Part shown: piece by piece, positions 30,870 through 40,104 of the stretch
Numbering within the stretch: the stretch's first letter is position 1
How the letters are laid out: every line of letters starts with the position of its first letter
Source of the DNA: Flavobacteriaceae bacterium UBA5544
GTDB lineage: Bacteria > Bacteroidota > Bacteroidia > Flavobacteriales > Flavobacteriaceae
DNA length: 46,104 nt
Assembly: GCA_002426755.1 (NCBI GenBank)
Contig: DINI01000026.1
Location: forward strand, 50,896-96,999
Reading direction: 5' to 3'
Notes under the pieces: generated by a model
The model's input: the letters and a program-made list of their open reading frames with translations, nothing else
The model's database searches: none
What the model was told of the DNA's origin: nothing
Program-made: the position numbers and the translations under genes

Positions 30870-32081
30870 TTACACCAATTTCTTTTTGGTTAGCACAAGT
30901 TCTTTCTCTTTGCCCATTTCTGAAATGATAATGTTTAATTTTTCGGCATCAGTTATTTTTGGCCATTCCACATTCCAGAAATTGCAAAACTCTTGGTGTG
31001 AAAAATTGGAAACATCAGTTTCATTAATTTTTAGAAGAGTGGCTCCTTTTTCAATTTTGTGTTCTTTGGTAAACGATTTTAATCCTGTTGCAATTTCTAT
31101 GGTGTTATTTTCAAAGTTGGGTTTGAAATTCAATTCAAATCCAATAGCTTCATCTGCCAACATTTCTTTTGTTGGCTCTAAATAAACTTGATGTTTGTCC
31201 CAATCAACCGTAACCATAAAATTTTCAAAAAACCGATTTCCTAAAAGTTGAAAATTGCCAACTTCGTTTTGCAAATTGATAGCTTGATCATTTATTTTTA
31301 GGTTTCCGAGTGTTACACTTTCTGCGATAAATTTATAATCTGTAGCTGATTTTTTAAAACCATATTCAATAATAGAACCTTTGTTCTTAACTTTAAACTC
31401 TTCTAATTTATTGGGATTTGAAACCATTTTCTCCCGCCCATTACCGGTATCAAAGTTAAATTGCGAAACATAACCGTCAACGTTCAATTCAATGGTTTCA
31501 GTTCCCCAACCTTTTGAAGGAAGCTTGGTTTCTACAGTGTATTTTGCTTCTTCAGATAGAAGGTCCGAAATGTCATTGGATAAACGGATAACCTGTTTGT
31601 CATAATCTATTTGCCATTTGGACTTTTTTAATAGTGTACTTCCAATTATCCCATCTACTTTGTTGCAAAATTTAGCCTTTGCAAAGTTCAATTCTACGGA
31701 AATAACGCCAATATTGACAAATTCCACATCGGAAATATAAATGCTTGATAAACTGATTGTTTTTATATGTTCATCCTTTATAATGGGACCAGAGACACTT
31801 GATGTAGAAAATGGTTGGTGTTCAAACGCATCAATAATGGACTTATCTATTACAGTTGCTTCGGCACCGGTATCAAAAAGGAAATTATATTTTTTATCGT
31901 TCTGAATAATGTCCAAAAAGATATATCCATCCACATATCTAAATGGAATTTCTGAATTGTAACTTTCGTTGGTAACAGTTCCTTGATTTGCCCATTCTAG
32001 CATTTTATCGGCTTGGGCGTTAGAAGTTAAGCTGAATATCGTTAAGAAGGCTACTGAAACAGCAAATTTTAATTTTGTCAT
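30870..32081 (-). CDS. secreted retropepsin-like aspartic protease with PDZ-like domain
   Basis: This is a 403-residue protein with a signal peptide (MTKLKFAVSVAFLTIFSLTS, cleaved after NAQA). Two aspartic protease half-domains are seen: FLFDTGAEATVID (Asp70-Thr-Gly) and FNFDTGNGREKMV (Asp211-Thr-Gly), each with the hydrophobic strands that follow the catalytic loop (IIGSTLL, LLGNRFFENF). A C-terminal PDZ-like part covers about 315-400 (GLKSFTKEHKIEKGATLLKI). The architecture fits bacterial retropepsin-like proteins of Bacteroidota. It probably acts in the periplasm or outside. The substrate is unknown. Confidence 0.85.
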   Translation of the reverse strand: MTKLKFAVSVAFLTIFSLTSNAQADKMLEWANQGTVTNESYNSEIPFRYVDGYIFLDIIQNDKKYNFLFDTGAEATVIDKSIIDAFEHQPFSTSSVSGPIIKDEHIKTISLSSIYISDVEFVNIGVISVELNFAKAKFCNKVDGIIGSTLLKKSKWQIDYDKQVIRLSNDISDLLSEEAKYTVETKLPSKGWGTETIELNVDGYVSQFNFDTGNGREKMVSNPNKLEEFKVKNKGSIIEYGFKKSATDYKFIAESVTLGNLKINDQAINLQNEVGNFQLLGNRFFENFMVTVDWDKHQVYLEPTKEMLADEAIGFELNFKPNFENNTIEIATGLKSFTKEHKIEKGATLLKINETDVSNFSHQEFCNFWNVEWPKITDAEKLNIIISEMGKEKELVLTKKKLV

Positions 32082-32266
32082 CGTTTTTTGATTTATGAAG
32101 TTGATAGGGAAAGATGGATTAGCTAATTTTTCTTTCCTTGTTCGTTTTTTGTGGTTTTTGAATGTGAATATCTACAATGATACGAAAACGTTTTAATGGT
32201 GTTATTCAAATATTAAAAGAAATCGACTTTTTTTTAAGAGCAAATTCCATTAAGGACCAGTGTATT

Positions 32267-32836
32267 TTAAATGCTTTGGATTTTTTTACCACACCGTACC
32301 AAAAATTGCTTGAGAGGTGACAGATCCAATTCACCTTTATGAGATAGGTTTAGGGCAGATTTCAAAGCATTATAATTGGAATATTGGTAGGTCGAAAAAG
32401 AGTCCGCCAATTTTCCGTCTTTGATGAACCAAACAGCTTCAAAAATTCCATTTTCAGATTCTTCATGTACAACGTTATAATGGTCATATGTCTTCAGGTA
32501 AACTTCTTTGGTGTTTGAAGAAAACAGATAATTTTTAAATGCAATGTATTGGGAATCAATGCTTATAATCTTCATCTTCAAAAGTGGAAGACACCCACAA
32601 AATAAAATAGCAGCAGATAAAAAAAAGGTGAGTATAGATTGAGAGTCATTCCAAAATTCTGGTTCCATAATGTTTGGAGAGGTCATAAGAAGAAGTAGTA
32701 TGGCCAAGACAAATGAAAGACTGAAAACAGAAAAAACCATCGCTCGATATTTTAATGTAAATGTGGATGTCACCATGATTAAATGAAAAAGCACGTTAAT
32801 ATAGATTGCATCGATATCTATTGAAATTGTCATCAC
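32267..32836 (-). CDS. hypothetical protein with two membrane helices
   Basis: This is 189 residues from the ATG at 32836, or 169 from the ATG at 32776 (MVTSTFTLKYRAM), which is equally plausible. Two membrane helices (MVFSVFSLSFVLAILLLL and ILTFFLSAAILFCGCLPLL) are followed by a soluble beta-rich part (IISIDSQYIAFKNYLFSSNT, IFEAVWFIKDGKLADSF) that resembles a bacterial PH-like domain. No family was recognised. It probably faces the cytoplasm. Confidence 0.65.
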   Translation of the reverse strand: MMTISIDIDAIYINVLFHLIMVTSTFTLKYRAMVFSVFSLSFVLAILLLLMTSPNIMEPEFWNDSQSILTFFLSAAILFCGCLPLLKMKIISIDSQYIAFKNYLFSSNTKEVYLKTYDHYNVVHEESENGIFEAVWFIKDGKLADSFSTYQYSNYNALKSALNLSHKGELDLSPLKQFLVRCGKKIQSI

Positions 32837-32890
32837 TTAAATTAACTCCCAACCTTCACGAATGTAAAAGCAAAAAATAATGTGTGACAT

Positions 32891-32923
32891 TTTGACATTT
32901 TATCAATAATGGCAGTACTTTTG
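32891..32923 (+). promoter_or_regulatory. promoter of grpE-dnaJ
   Basis: TTTG at 32891-32894 and TACTTTTG at 32916-32923 are separated by 21 bases, close to the Bacteroidota TTTG-N19-TAnnTTTG promoter. It ends 36 bases before the grpE ATG. No CIRCE element was seen. Confidence 0.6.
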
Positions 32924-32959
32924 CCAAATTCCTTTGAAGATATTTAAGAGATTGAAACA

Positions 32960-33493
32960 ATGAGCAAAAAAGATAAAAACGAACACATAGATAACGAAGC
33001 CGAGTTAGAGAACGAAAACACCACTCAAATTGAGGAGCAGTCGGTTGAAGAGCGATTAAATGAAGAACTTGGTAAAGAGAAAGATAAATTCCTTCGTCTG
33101 TTTGCAGAGTTTGAAAACTACAAACGTCGTACAGCAAAAGAGCGTATGGATATGTTTAAAACCGCAAGTCAGGAAGTCATGGTGTCATTATTGCCAGTTT
33201 TGGACGATTTTGAGCGTGCATTATTGCATACAGAAGATGACAAGGAAGCGGAGCATTTGAGAAAAGGCGTATTGCTTATCTATCAAAAATTAGTGTCCAC
33301 CTTAGAGAAAAATGGTTTGGAAAAAATTGAGGTCGCTCAAGGTGATTCTTTCAATGCTGATGAGCATGAAGCCATCACACAAATTGCCGCGCCATCGGAT
33401 GAATTGAAAGGAAAAATCATCGATGTGGTCGAAAAGGGCTATAAACTTGGCGACAAGGTTATCCGTTTTCCTAAAGTAGTGACAGGATATTAA
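32960..33493 (+). CDS. grpE: nucleotide exchange factor GrpE
   Basis: This is a 177-residue protein. A long acidic N-terminal coil is followed by FLRLFAEFENYKRRTAKER (the dimer helix) and the beta-wing region, with EVMVSLLPVLDDFERAL, KGVLLIYQKLVSTLEKNGL, FNADEHEAITQIA and GYKLGDKVIRFPKVVT, all GrpE hallmarks. It releases ADP from DnaK. It forms an operon with dnaJ 65 bases downstream; dnaK is not in the window. Confidence 0.97.
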   Translation: MSKKDKNEHIDNEAELENENTTQIEEQSVEERLNEELGKEKDKFLRLFAEFENYKRRTAKERMDMFKTASQEVMVSLLPVLDDFERALLHTEDDKEAEHLRKGVLLIYQKLVSTLEKNGLEKIEVAQGDSFNADEHEAITQIAAPSDELKGKIIDVVEKGYKLGDKVIRFPKVVTGY

Positions 33494-33558
33494 ATTTTAA
33501 TAAAGACATTCCCATCCGATAGCAAACGGAATTGTGAGGAATTGAATATATTTTTTCT

Positions 33559-34677
33559 ATGAAAGAAGATTATTACGACATACTAAAAATCAGTAAGAAC
33601 GCAACAGCTGAAGAAATTAAGAAGGCATACCGAAAGAAAGCCATCAAATACCATCCTGATAAAAATCCGGACAATAAGGAAGCTGAAGCAATGTTCAAAA
33701 AAGCTGCCGAAGCTTATGAGGTTTTAAGCAATCCTGAAAAGAAAGCGCGTTATGACCAATTTGGCCATCAAGCTTTCGAAGGTGGCGGATTTGGCGGAGG
33801 TGGCATGAATATGGATGACATTTTCAGCCAGTTTGGCGATATTTTTGGTGGAGCTTTTGGAGGTGGAGGTTTCTCTGGTTTTGGAGGAGGTTTCGGTGGT
33901 GGTCAGCGACGCGTGAAAGGAAGCAACCTACGAATCCGAATTACAATGACGCTCGAAGAAATTGCGAATGGCGTTGAGAAAAAATTAAAGGTCAAACGAA
34001 AAGTCCAAGCTGAAGGCACAACCTATAAAACCTGTTCAACCTGTAATGGTCAAGGTCAGGTAATGCGAGTGACCAATACTATTTTGGGTCGAATGCAAAC
34101 AGCTTCAACATGCCCAACATGTGGAGGTGCAGGACAAACCATAGATAAAAAACCTTCTGACGCAGATGCTCAAGGACTTGTTACAAAAGAAGAAACAGTT
34201 TCGGTAAAAATTCCAGCGGGTGTTGTAGATGGTATGCAACTTAAAGTGTCAGGTAAAGGAAACGATGCACCAGGGAATGGAATTGCTGGTGATTTATTGG
34301 TGGCGATTCAAGAGGAAGATCATCCTACTTTAAAGCGCGAAGGCGATAATTTGCATTATGATATGTACGTTAGTTTGCCAGATGCTGTTCTGGGAACCTC
34401 AAAAGAAATTGATACAGTGACCGGAAAAGTTCGAATTAAAATTGATGCAGGTGTTCAATCTGGTAAAATTTTGAGGCTTCGAGGTAAGGGAATTCCTAGT
34501 GTCAATGGTTACGGCAAAGGAGATTTGCTCGTTCATGTGAATGTTTGGACACCGAAATCGCTCAACAAAGAACAAAAAGATTTCTTCGAAAACATGAAGA
34601 ATGATGAGCATTTTACACCAAAACCAGATAGTGATGACAAATCTTTTTTTGAAAAAGTAAAAGATATGTTTTCATAA
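33559..34677 (+). CDS. dnaJ: molecular chaperone DnaJ with a reduced zinc finger
   Basis: This is a 372-residue protein. The J-domain is at 1-70 with YHPDKNPD (HPD at 32-34), the Gly/Phe-rich linker at 73-116, and the C-terminal substrate domains from about 200. The zinc region has only two CxxCxGxG motifs (Cys159/Cys162 and Cys185/Cys188), where type I DnaJ normally has four. So it can form one Zn site rather than two. This shortened form seems usual for Flavobacteria, to my knowledge. The protein stimulates DnaK ATPase and delivers substrates. It is co-transcribed with grpE and followed by a weak terminator at 34762-34791. Confidence 0.96.
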   Translation: MKEDYYDILKISKNATAEEIKKAYRKKAIKYHPDKNPDNKEAEAMFKKAAEAYEVLSNPEKKARYDQFGHQAFEGGGFGGGGMNMDDIFSQFGDIFGGAFGGGGFSGFGGGFGGGQRRVKGSNLRIRITMTLEEIANGVEKKLKVKRKVQAEGTTYKTCSTCNGQGQVMRVTNTILGRMQTASTCPTCGGAGQTIDKKPSDADAQGLVTKEETVSVKIPAGVVDGMQLKVSGKGNDAPGNGIAGDLLVAIQEEDHPTLKREGDNLHYDMYVSLPDAVLGTSKEIDTVTGKVRIKIDAGVQSGKILRLRGKGIPSVNGYGKGDLLVHVNVWTPKSLNKEQKDFFENMKNDEHFTPKPDSDDKSFFEKVKDMFS

Positions 34678-34761
34678 AAAAGGGTTTTTTGATAAAAAAC
34701 ACTATATTTGAATATCACTAATTAACTTTAGTGGTATTTTTCTTTTTCATAGCAATTTTTT

Positions 34762-34791
34762 CCCATCCTTAATTTATTGAGGGTGGGTTTT
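34762..34791 (+). terminator. probable terminator of grpE-dnaJ
   Basis: CCCATCCT (34762-34769) and AGGGTGGG (34780-34787) pair with one wobble and are followed by TTTTGCTTTT. Confidence 0.5.
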
Positions 34792-34922
34792 GCTTTTAGG
34801 CCCATTTGTATTTAAAACTATAATCTCGTTTAAGTTAAAAATATGTTCTATTTTGTTAATGAAAGCATTCACATTTAATATCTTTACATCACAAATTTTG
34901 TAATCCTCTCAATCCTCAATTT

Positions 34923-35849
34923 ATGAATGACGTACTAGTCGCCAAAAATGTTTCAAAACACTTTGGAGATTTTAAGGCACTAAATGATGTGTCCATAGCA
35001 GTTCCAAAAGGCAGTATTTTTGGATTGCTGGGTCCCAATGGCGCAGGTAAGACTACCCTCATCAGAATCATCAACCAAATAACCATGCCGGATTCTGGAA
35101 GTGTATTTTTAGACGGCAATCCTTTAAAACCTACCGACATACAGAATATCGGATATCTTCCTGAAGAGCGAGGATTATATAAATCTATGAAAGTTGGTGA
35201 GCAGGCGTTGTATCTTGCACAATTAAAAGGAATGTCGAAACAAGATGCCAAGGACAGGTTAAAATATTGGTTCGATAAGTTGGAGATCGGAGATTGGTGG
35301 AACAAAAAAATACAGGAATTGAGTAAAGGACAAGCTCAAAAAATACAGTTTATAGTGACGGTATTGCACAGACCAAAACTACTTATTTTTGACGAACCTT
35401 TTTCGGGATTTGACCCAATCAATGCCACATTGATTAAAGATGAAATTTTGCAATTAAGAGATGAAGGCGCAACAGTCATTTTTTCTACGCATCGTATGGA
35501 ATCGGTGGAAGAATTGTGCGATCATATTGCTTTGATTCATAAATCGAATAAAATTTTGGACGGAAAATTGAATGATATCAAGCGTCAATATAAAACCAAT
35601 ACATTTGAAGTTGGTTTGCAGACTTCAAACCCGGATGACGTGGTCAACAGTATCAAAAGCAAATTTGAGGTTCTTCCTGCAACCTTCAAAAATCTTAATG
35701 ACGATATTAAACTCAATATCAAACTATCAGAGCCGACTTCTTCTAACGATTTACTGACATTTTTGACATCCAAAGCAGAGGTTCATCATTTTGTGGAAGT
35801 CATTCCCAGTGCTAACGATATTTTTATCCAAACAGTAACAAATAATTGA
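34923..35849 (+). CDS. ABC exporter ATP-binding protein, NatA-like
   Basis: This is a 308-residue ATPase. Walker A GPNGAGKT (37-44), signature LSKGQAQK (133-140; the usual LSGGQ has Lys in place of the first Gly), Walker B LLIFDEPFSGFD (153-164), and the switch His in FSTHRMES. The C-terminal 80 residues are the DUF4162-type extension found in NatA-like subunits. It pairs with the membrane subunit 2 bases downstream. Such exporters move ions, drugs or small molecules out of the cell; the substrate is unknown here. Confidence 0.93.
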   Translation: MNDVLVAKNVSKHFGDFKALNDVSIAVPKGSIFGLLGPNGAGKTTLIRIINQITMPDSGSVFLDGNPLKPTDIQNIGYLPEERGLYKSMKVGEQALYLAQLKGMSKQDAKDRLKYWFDKLEIGDWWNKKIQELSKGQAQKIQFIVTVLHRPKLLIFDEPFSGFDPINATLIKDEILQLRDEGATVIFSTHRMESVEELCDHIALIHKSNKILDGKLNDIKRQYKTNTFEVGLQTSNPDDVVNSIKSKFEVLPATFKNLNDDIKLNIKLSEPTSSNDLLTFLTSKAEVHHFVEVIPSANDIFIQTVTNN

Positions 35850-35851
35850 AA

Positions 35852-37165
35852 ATGAACCATTTATCTCTTATAATAAAGCGAGAATACCTGACTAAAGTTC
35901 GGAATAAATCGTTCATTATCATGACGTTTTTAAGTCCAATGATTATGATTGGATTGATAGCGTTAGTGGCTTATCTATCGCAAATCAATAACAATCAAAA
36001 TCGAAATATTTCCATTTTGGATGAAACAGGGCTGTTCAATACGGTATTTGCGGATTCCGAACATATTAAATACACTTTCTTAAATGACATCAGTCTTGAT
36101 AATGCTAAAGAACTAGTCAATTCCAAAGAAGAATATGGATTGTTATATATCAAAAAAAGTAATGATTCCATTCAACCATACGAGGATGCAAAATTCTATT
36201 CAGAAGATTCACCTTCTCTGACCATCATTTCAAGTCTAGAGGATAAAATTGAAAAAAAGCTTACCGATTTAAAGTTGGTTCAAGATGGTGTGGATATTGA
36301 AAAAATAAAATCCTCACGTACTTATATCACTATTGGACAGGAGAGTTTTGAAGGACAGAAAACCTCTAAAATTGACAGCTATTTAAAACTGGCTTTTGGA
36401 GGTGCGGCTGGCTATTTGCTCTTTATGTTTATTATTATTTATGGCAACATGATTATGCGCAGTGTCATTGAAGAAAAGACAAGCAGAATCATTGAGGTCA
36501 TTATTTCATCAGTAAAACCCATTCAATTGATGATGGGTAAGATCATTGGAACATCCCTTGCTGGTGTTACTCAATTTGTTATTTGGGTGATTCTTGGAGG
36601 CGTTATGGTATTTGTGGTTTCGGCTATTTTTGGCATCGATTTAATGCAGATACAATCCCCACAACAAGAAATGATACAGCAGGCAATGGCATCATCTGAT
36701 GCTCAAAATCAGGCACAGGAGTTTATGACCGCATTCCTGAATTTGCCAATACTCAATCTCTGTGTTGCCTTTTTGTTTTTCTTTCTGGGAGGTTTTTTAC
36801 TTTATAGTTCACTCTATGCGGCCATCGGAGCTGCTGTTGACAGTGAGACCGATACGCAACAATTTATGATGCCTATAATTATGCCCTTGGTTTTGGCTGT
36901 TTATGTTGGTGTATTTACGGTTATTGAGGATCCGCATGGTACGGTTTCGACAGTTTTTTCATTTATTCCTTTTACATCGCCAGTGGTGATGTTAATGCGA
37001 ATTCCTTTTGGTGTTCCAATATGGCAACAGATATTATCGTTTACCTTACTAGTGGGCACATTTGTTTTTACAGTGTGGTTTGCGGCAAAAATTTATAGGG
37101 TAGGTATTTTGATGTATGGTAAGAAGCCGAGCTATAAGGAATTGTTTAAGTGGTTAAAGTATTAA
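35852..37165 (+). CDS. ABC exporter permease, NatB/ABC-2 type
   Basis: The start is ATG at 35852 (MNHLSLIIKREYLTKVRNKS, the usual opening of the family); a TTG at 35846 is less likely. The protein has 437 residues: one N-terminal membrane helix (FIIMTFLSPMIMIGLIALVA), a large extracytoplasmic domain (residues about 45-180), then five helices, including LFMFIIIYGNMIMRSVIEEKTSRI, of which VIEEKTSRIIEVIISSVKP is the classical ABC-2 coupling motif. It forms the transporter with the preceding ATPase. Confidence 0.92.
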   Translation: MNHLSLIIKREYLTKVRNKSFIIMTFLSPMIMIGLIALVAYLSQINNNQNRNISILDETGLFNTVFADSEHIKYTFLNDISLDNAKELVNSKEEYGLLYIKKSNDSIQPYEDAKFYSEDSPSLTIISSLEDKIEKKLTDLKLVQDGVDIEKIKSSRTYITIGQESFEGQKTSKIDSYLKLAFGGAAGYLLFMFIIIYGNMIMRSVIEEKTSRIIEVIISSVKPIQLMMGKIIGTSLAGVTQFVIWVILGGVMVFVVSAIFGIDLMQIQSPQQEMIQQAMASSDAQNQAQEFMTAFLNLPILNLCVAFLFFFLGGFLLYSSLYAAIGAAVDSETDTQQFMMPIIMPLVLAVYVGVFTVIEDPHGTVSTVFSFIPFTSPVVMLMRIPFGVPIWQQILSFTLLVGTFVFTVWFAAKIYRVGILMYGKKPSYKELFKWLKY

Positions 37166-37169
37166 ATTG

Positions 37170-38012
37170 ATGAAAGAGTTTTTAAACTTTTTAAATGAAG
37201 AATATCACATTGGTAAACAAGTGGTTGTGAGCCCGATGGATTTAATTATTCTCGTGGTAGTGCTTATTATCGCAACGACGGTATTGAGATTCATACGAAA
37301 TTTAGCGACTCGAAATTTGCCCTATGATGATAAACGAAAGTTCAAAGCTGTTTTTGGTTATGTAAGATGGTTGGTGTATGTGGTTATATTTCTTTTGACC
37401 TTTCATTCGTTGGGTGTCAATCTTACGGGTATATTCGCAGCGTCTGCGGCCTTATTAATAGGTATAGGTTTGGCACTTCAGACCTTGTTTCAAGATATTA
37501 TTTCAGGTGTTTTTATTTTGACGGACCAATCGGTGCATGTGGGTGATATTATTGAGTTGGATGGTAAAGTTGGTAGAGTGGAAGAGATAAAGTTGAGAAC
37601 TACGCGTGCCACAACTGCCGACAATAAAGTTCTGATTATTCCAAACCACTTGTATCTTGAAAATAGCCTCTATAACTGGACTCAAAATGGCACTACCACG
37701 AGAGAGAATGTCAAAGTAGGAGTGGCTTATGGCAGCGATGTGCAATTGGTGAAGCAATTATTGTTACAAGCAGCCAAATCACAACCCGAAGTTCTTGAGA
37801 AGCCAGAACCAGCGGTTCTATTTACCGACTTTGGCGAAAGTTCTCTAAATTTCACTGTAGCATTTACCATAAATGATAGTTTCAACGCACGATTCCCTCA
37901 AAGCGCCATACGTTTTGAAATAGACCGTTTGTTTAGAGAAAATAACATCAGCATTCCATTTCCACAAAGAGATGTTCATATTATTGAAAAACCTAAATCT
38001 AAATCAGAATAG
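37170..38012 (+). CDS. MscS family mechanosensitive channel
   Basis: The start is ATG at 37170 (the TTG one codon earlier is unlikely). It has 280 residues. Three membrane helices: the third (LTGIFAASAALLIGIGLALQTLFQDI) is the Gly/Ala-rich pore helix, followed by the MscS beta domain VGDIIELDGKVGRVEEIKLRTT in two parts (residues near 122-143) and the IIPNHLYLENSLYNWT segment. A C-terminal alpha/beta domain (KVGVAYGSDVQLVKQLLLQA) ends with FPQRDVHI. It releases solutes on osmotic down-shock. It follows the ABC permease by 4 bases. Confidence 0.93.
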   Translation: MKEFLNFLNEEYHIGKQVVVSPMDLIILVVVLIIATTVLRFIRNLATRNLPYDDKRKFKAVFGYVRWLVYVVIFLLTFHSLGVNLTGIFAASAALLIGIGLALQTLFQDIISGVFILTDQSVHVGDIIELDGKVGRVEEIKLRTTRATTADNKVLIIPNHLYLENSLYNWTQNGTTTRENVKVGVAYGSDVQLVKQLLLQAAKSQPEVLEKPEPAVLFTDFGESSLNFTVAFTINDSFNARFPQSAIRFEIDRLFRENNISIPFPQRDVHIIEKPKSKSE

Positions 38013-38897
38013 ATGAAAAAATTAAAGATTGCTTTATCGTTTTTTATATTGTTTGCGTTGAATATTACAACGGTTTTTGGACAATCAGACGATTTGTTCA
38101 GGCTCGAATATTTAAATATTCCAAACAGCAGTACCAACAATTCAATCAGCAGATTTAGGGCTTTCGTCCAAGCTCCACTTAAAGTTAGTGAAGGGAACTA
38201 CTTTGTTATTGGAGGCGAATATCGGTATATCGGACTAGAGCTGAACGATGTGCCATTTTCAACCGACGATTTAAATTCGGTTCAACTGATTGAAGGTTCT
38301 CTTGGATTTATACATAAATCCAAAACAACAAATTGGTATTATGCGGGTAACGTTGGAGCTCGCATCGCTTCGAATTTAGATACAAAAATAATAAGCGATG
38401 ATATAATTTATATAGCGAGAGGCTATGCGATTTGGGACAGGACCAAAGAAGGAAAGGCAGACAAACCCAATCGCTTGATTTTGGGTTTGGAATATAGCAC
38501 CACTCCAGGACGAAATTATCCGTTGCCAATACTTAACTACTACAGAGAGTTTCACCCAGATTGGAGTTATACTTTAGGAGTACCAAAAACAAATGTTCGA
38601 TATAAATTCGATACTAAAAACCACATACAGGCTTTTGTAACACTCGACAATTTTTTTGCAAACATTCAAGCTAATAAAGAGGTTGACGGAAAACTGGCCG
38701 AGAACATTTCTGCCACCCAAGTACTTTCAGGATTGGGATATGAACATTATTTTACCAAGCATTTGATGTATTATGGCTATGTTGCTTATACAATTTCAAA
38801 CGATTACCGATTAAGAAACGATGAAAGGGATGAGATTTATGTGATAGTGGACAAAAATTCGCTATATTTTAGAACTGGAATAAAATTCAAATATTAA
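38013..38897 (+). CDS. outer-membrane beta-barrel protein, DUF6268-like
   Basis: Its ATG follows the mscS stop without a gap. It has 294 residues with a signal peptide (MKKLKIALSFFILFALNITT, cleaved after VFGQ). The mature part is made of alternating amphipathic strands (FRAFVQAPLKVSEGNYFVIG, LIEGSLGFIHKSKTTNWYYA, IQAFVTLDNFF), ending with the aromatic strand SLYFRTGIKFKY, typical of outer-membrane barrels. I assign it to DUF6268 with moderate certainty. Its role is unknown. Confidence 0.7.
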   Translation: MKKLKIALSFFILFALNITTVFGQSDDLFRLEYLNIPNSSTNNSISRFRAFVQAPLKVSEGNYFVIGGEYRYIGLELNDVPFSTDDLNSVQLIEGSLGFIHKSKTTNWYYAGNVGARIASNLDTKIISDDIIYIARGYAIWDRTKEGKADKPNRLILGLEYSTTPGRNYPLPILNYYREFHPDWSYTLGVPKTNVRYKFDTKNHIQAFVTLDNFFANIQANKEVDGKLAENISATQVLSGLGYEHYFTKHLMYYGYVAYTISNDYRLRNDERDEIYVIVDKNSLYFRTGIKFKY

Positions 38898-38899
38898 AG

Positions 38900-40063
38900 A
38901 TGCCAAAAATATTAGTTATAGAAGACGAAGCAACCATCAGAAGGGTGTTGATTAAAATACTGACCGAAGAAAATGATACCTATGAGGTTGAAGAAGCAGA
39001 AGATGGTCTTGCAGGCATAGAAAAAATCAAAAAAGAAGACTACGATTTGGTACTTTGTGACATCAAAATGCCTAAAATGGATGGCGTTGAAGTGCTGGAA
39101 GCTGCCAAAAAAATAAAACCAGAAACTCCAATAGTCATGATTTCGGGTCATGGCGACTTGGACACGGCTGTCAATACTATGCGTTTGGGAGCTTTCGACT
39201 ATATATCAAAACCACCAGATTTAAACCGCCTACTTAATACCGTTAGGATTGCTTTGGACCGAAAGGAACTCGTAGTTGAGAATAAGATGCTCAAAAAGAA
39301 AGTGAGCAAAAACTACGAAATGATTGGAGAAAGCAAAGCGATTGCGCACATCAAGGATATGATTGAGAAAGTGGCGGCTACAGATGCACGAGTATTGATT
39401 ACAGGCCCAAACGGAACAGGAAAAGAATTGGTCGCACATTGGTTGCACCAAAAAAGCGAGCGTGCCAACGGACCAATGGTTGAGGTCAATTGTGCCGCTA
39501 TTCCTTCAGAATTGATTGAAAGCGAATTATTCGGACATGTCAAAGGTGCATTTACAAGCGCCGTAAAAGATAGGGCTGGCAAATTTGAGGCCGCCAATGG
39601 AGGAACTATTTTTCTTGATGAAATTGGAGACATGAGTCTTTCGGCACAAGCTAAAGTATTGCGTGCTTTACAGGAAAATAAAATACAACGAGTTGGTAAT
39701 GATAAAGACATCAAAGTTGATGTGCGCGTGGTTGCAGCGACCAATAAAAATCTAAAAAAGGAAATTGAAGAGAACAGGTTCCGTGAGGATTTGTATCATC
39801 GATTGGCAGTCATTTTAGTGCAAGTGCCCCCTCTAAATGATAGGAGGGAAGATATCCCACTGTTGGTTGATTATTTTGCCAATAAAATTGCTGAAGAACA
39901 AGGAACAGCTAAAAAATCATTTTCTTCAAAAGCCATCAAATTATTGCAAGAATATGATTGGACTGGGAACATCCGTGAACTTCGAAATGTTGTTGAGCGC
40001 TTGATTATTCTTGGAGAAAAGGAAGTCAATGAAAACGACGTAAAGATGTTTGCATCTAAATAA
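38900..40063 (+). CDS. NtrC-type response regulator without DNA-binding domain
   Basis: This is a 387-residue protein. The receiver domain (1-120) has the acid pocket Glu8-Asp9, phosphoacceptor Asp54 in LCDIKMPKMDG, and Lys104 in SKPP. The sigma-54 AAA+ domain (about 140-375) has Walker A GPNGTGKE (169-176), loop 1 GAFTSA (216-221; the usual motif is GAFTGA), Walker B GGTIFLDEIGD (234-244) and the arginine finger region FREDLYHRL. The chain stops at VKMFASK, right after the AAA+ lid, so the Fis-type helix-turn-helix is absent; the downstream 41 bases cannot encode it. It may act from solution or with a partner, as FlgR does. No histidine kinase gene is adjacent. Confidence 0.92.
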   Translation: MPKILVIEDEATIRRVLIKILTEENDTYEVEEAEDGLAGIEKIKKEDYDLVLCDIKMPKMDGVEVLEAAKKIKPETPIVMISGHGDLDTAVNTMRLGAFDYISKPPDLNRLLNTVRIALDRKELVVENKMLKKKVSKNYEMIGESKAIAHIKDMIEKVAATDARVLITGPNGTGKELVAHWLHQKSERANGPMVEVNCAAIPSELIESELFGHVKGAFTSAVKDRAGKFEAANGGTIFLDEIGDMSLSAQAKVLRALQENKIQRVGNDKDIKVDVRVVAATNKNLKKEIEENRFREDLYHRLAVILVQVPPLNDRREDIPLLVDYFANKIAEEQGTAKKSFSSKAIKLLQEYDWTGNIRELRNVVERLIILGEKEVNENDVKMFASK

Positions 40064-40104
40064 CAAGTTGATTAGGTTAAGTGGATTCGTTCAAATAGTA
40101 AATA

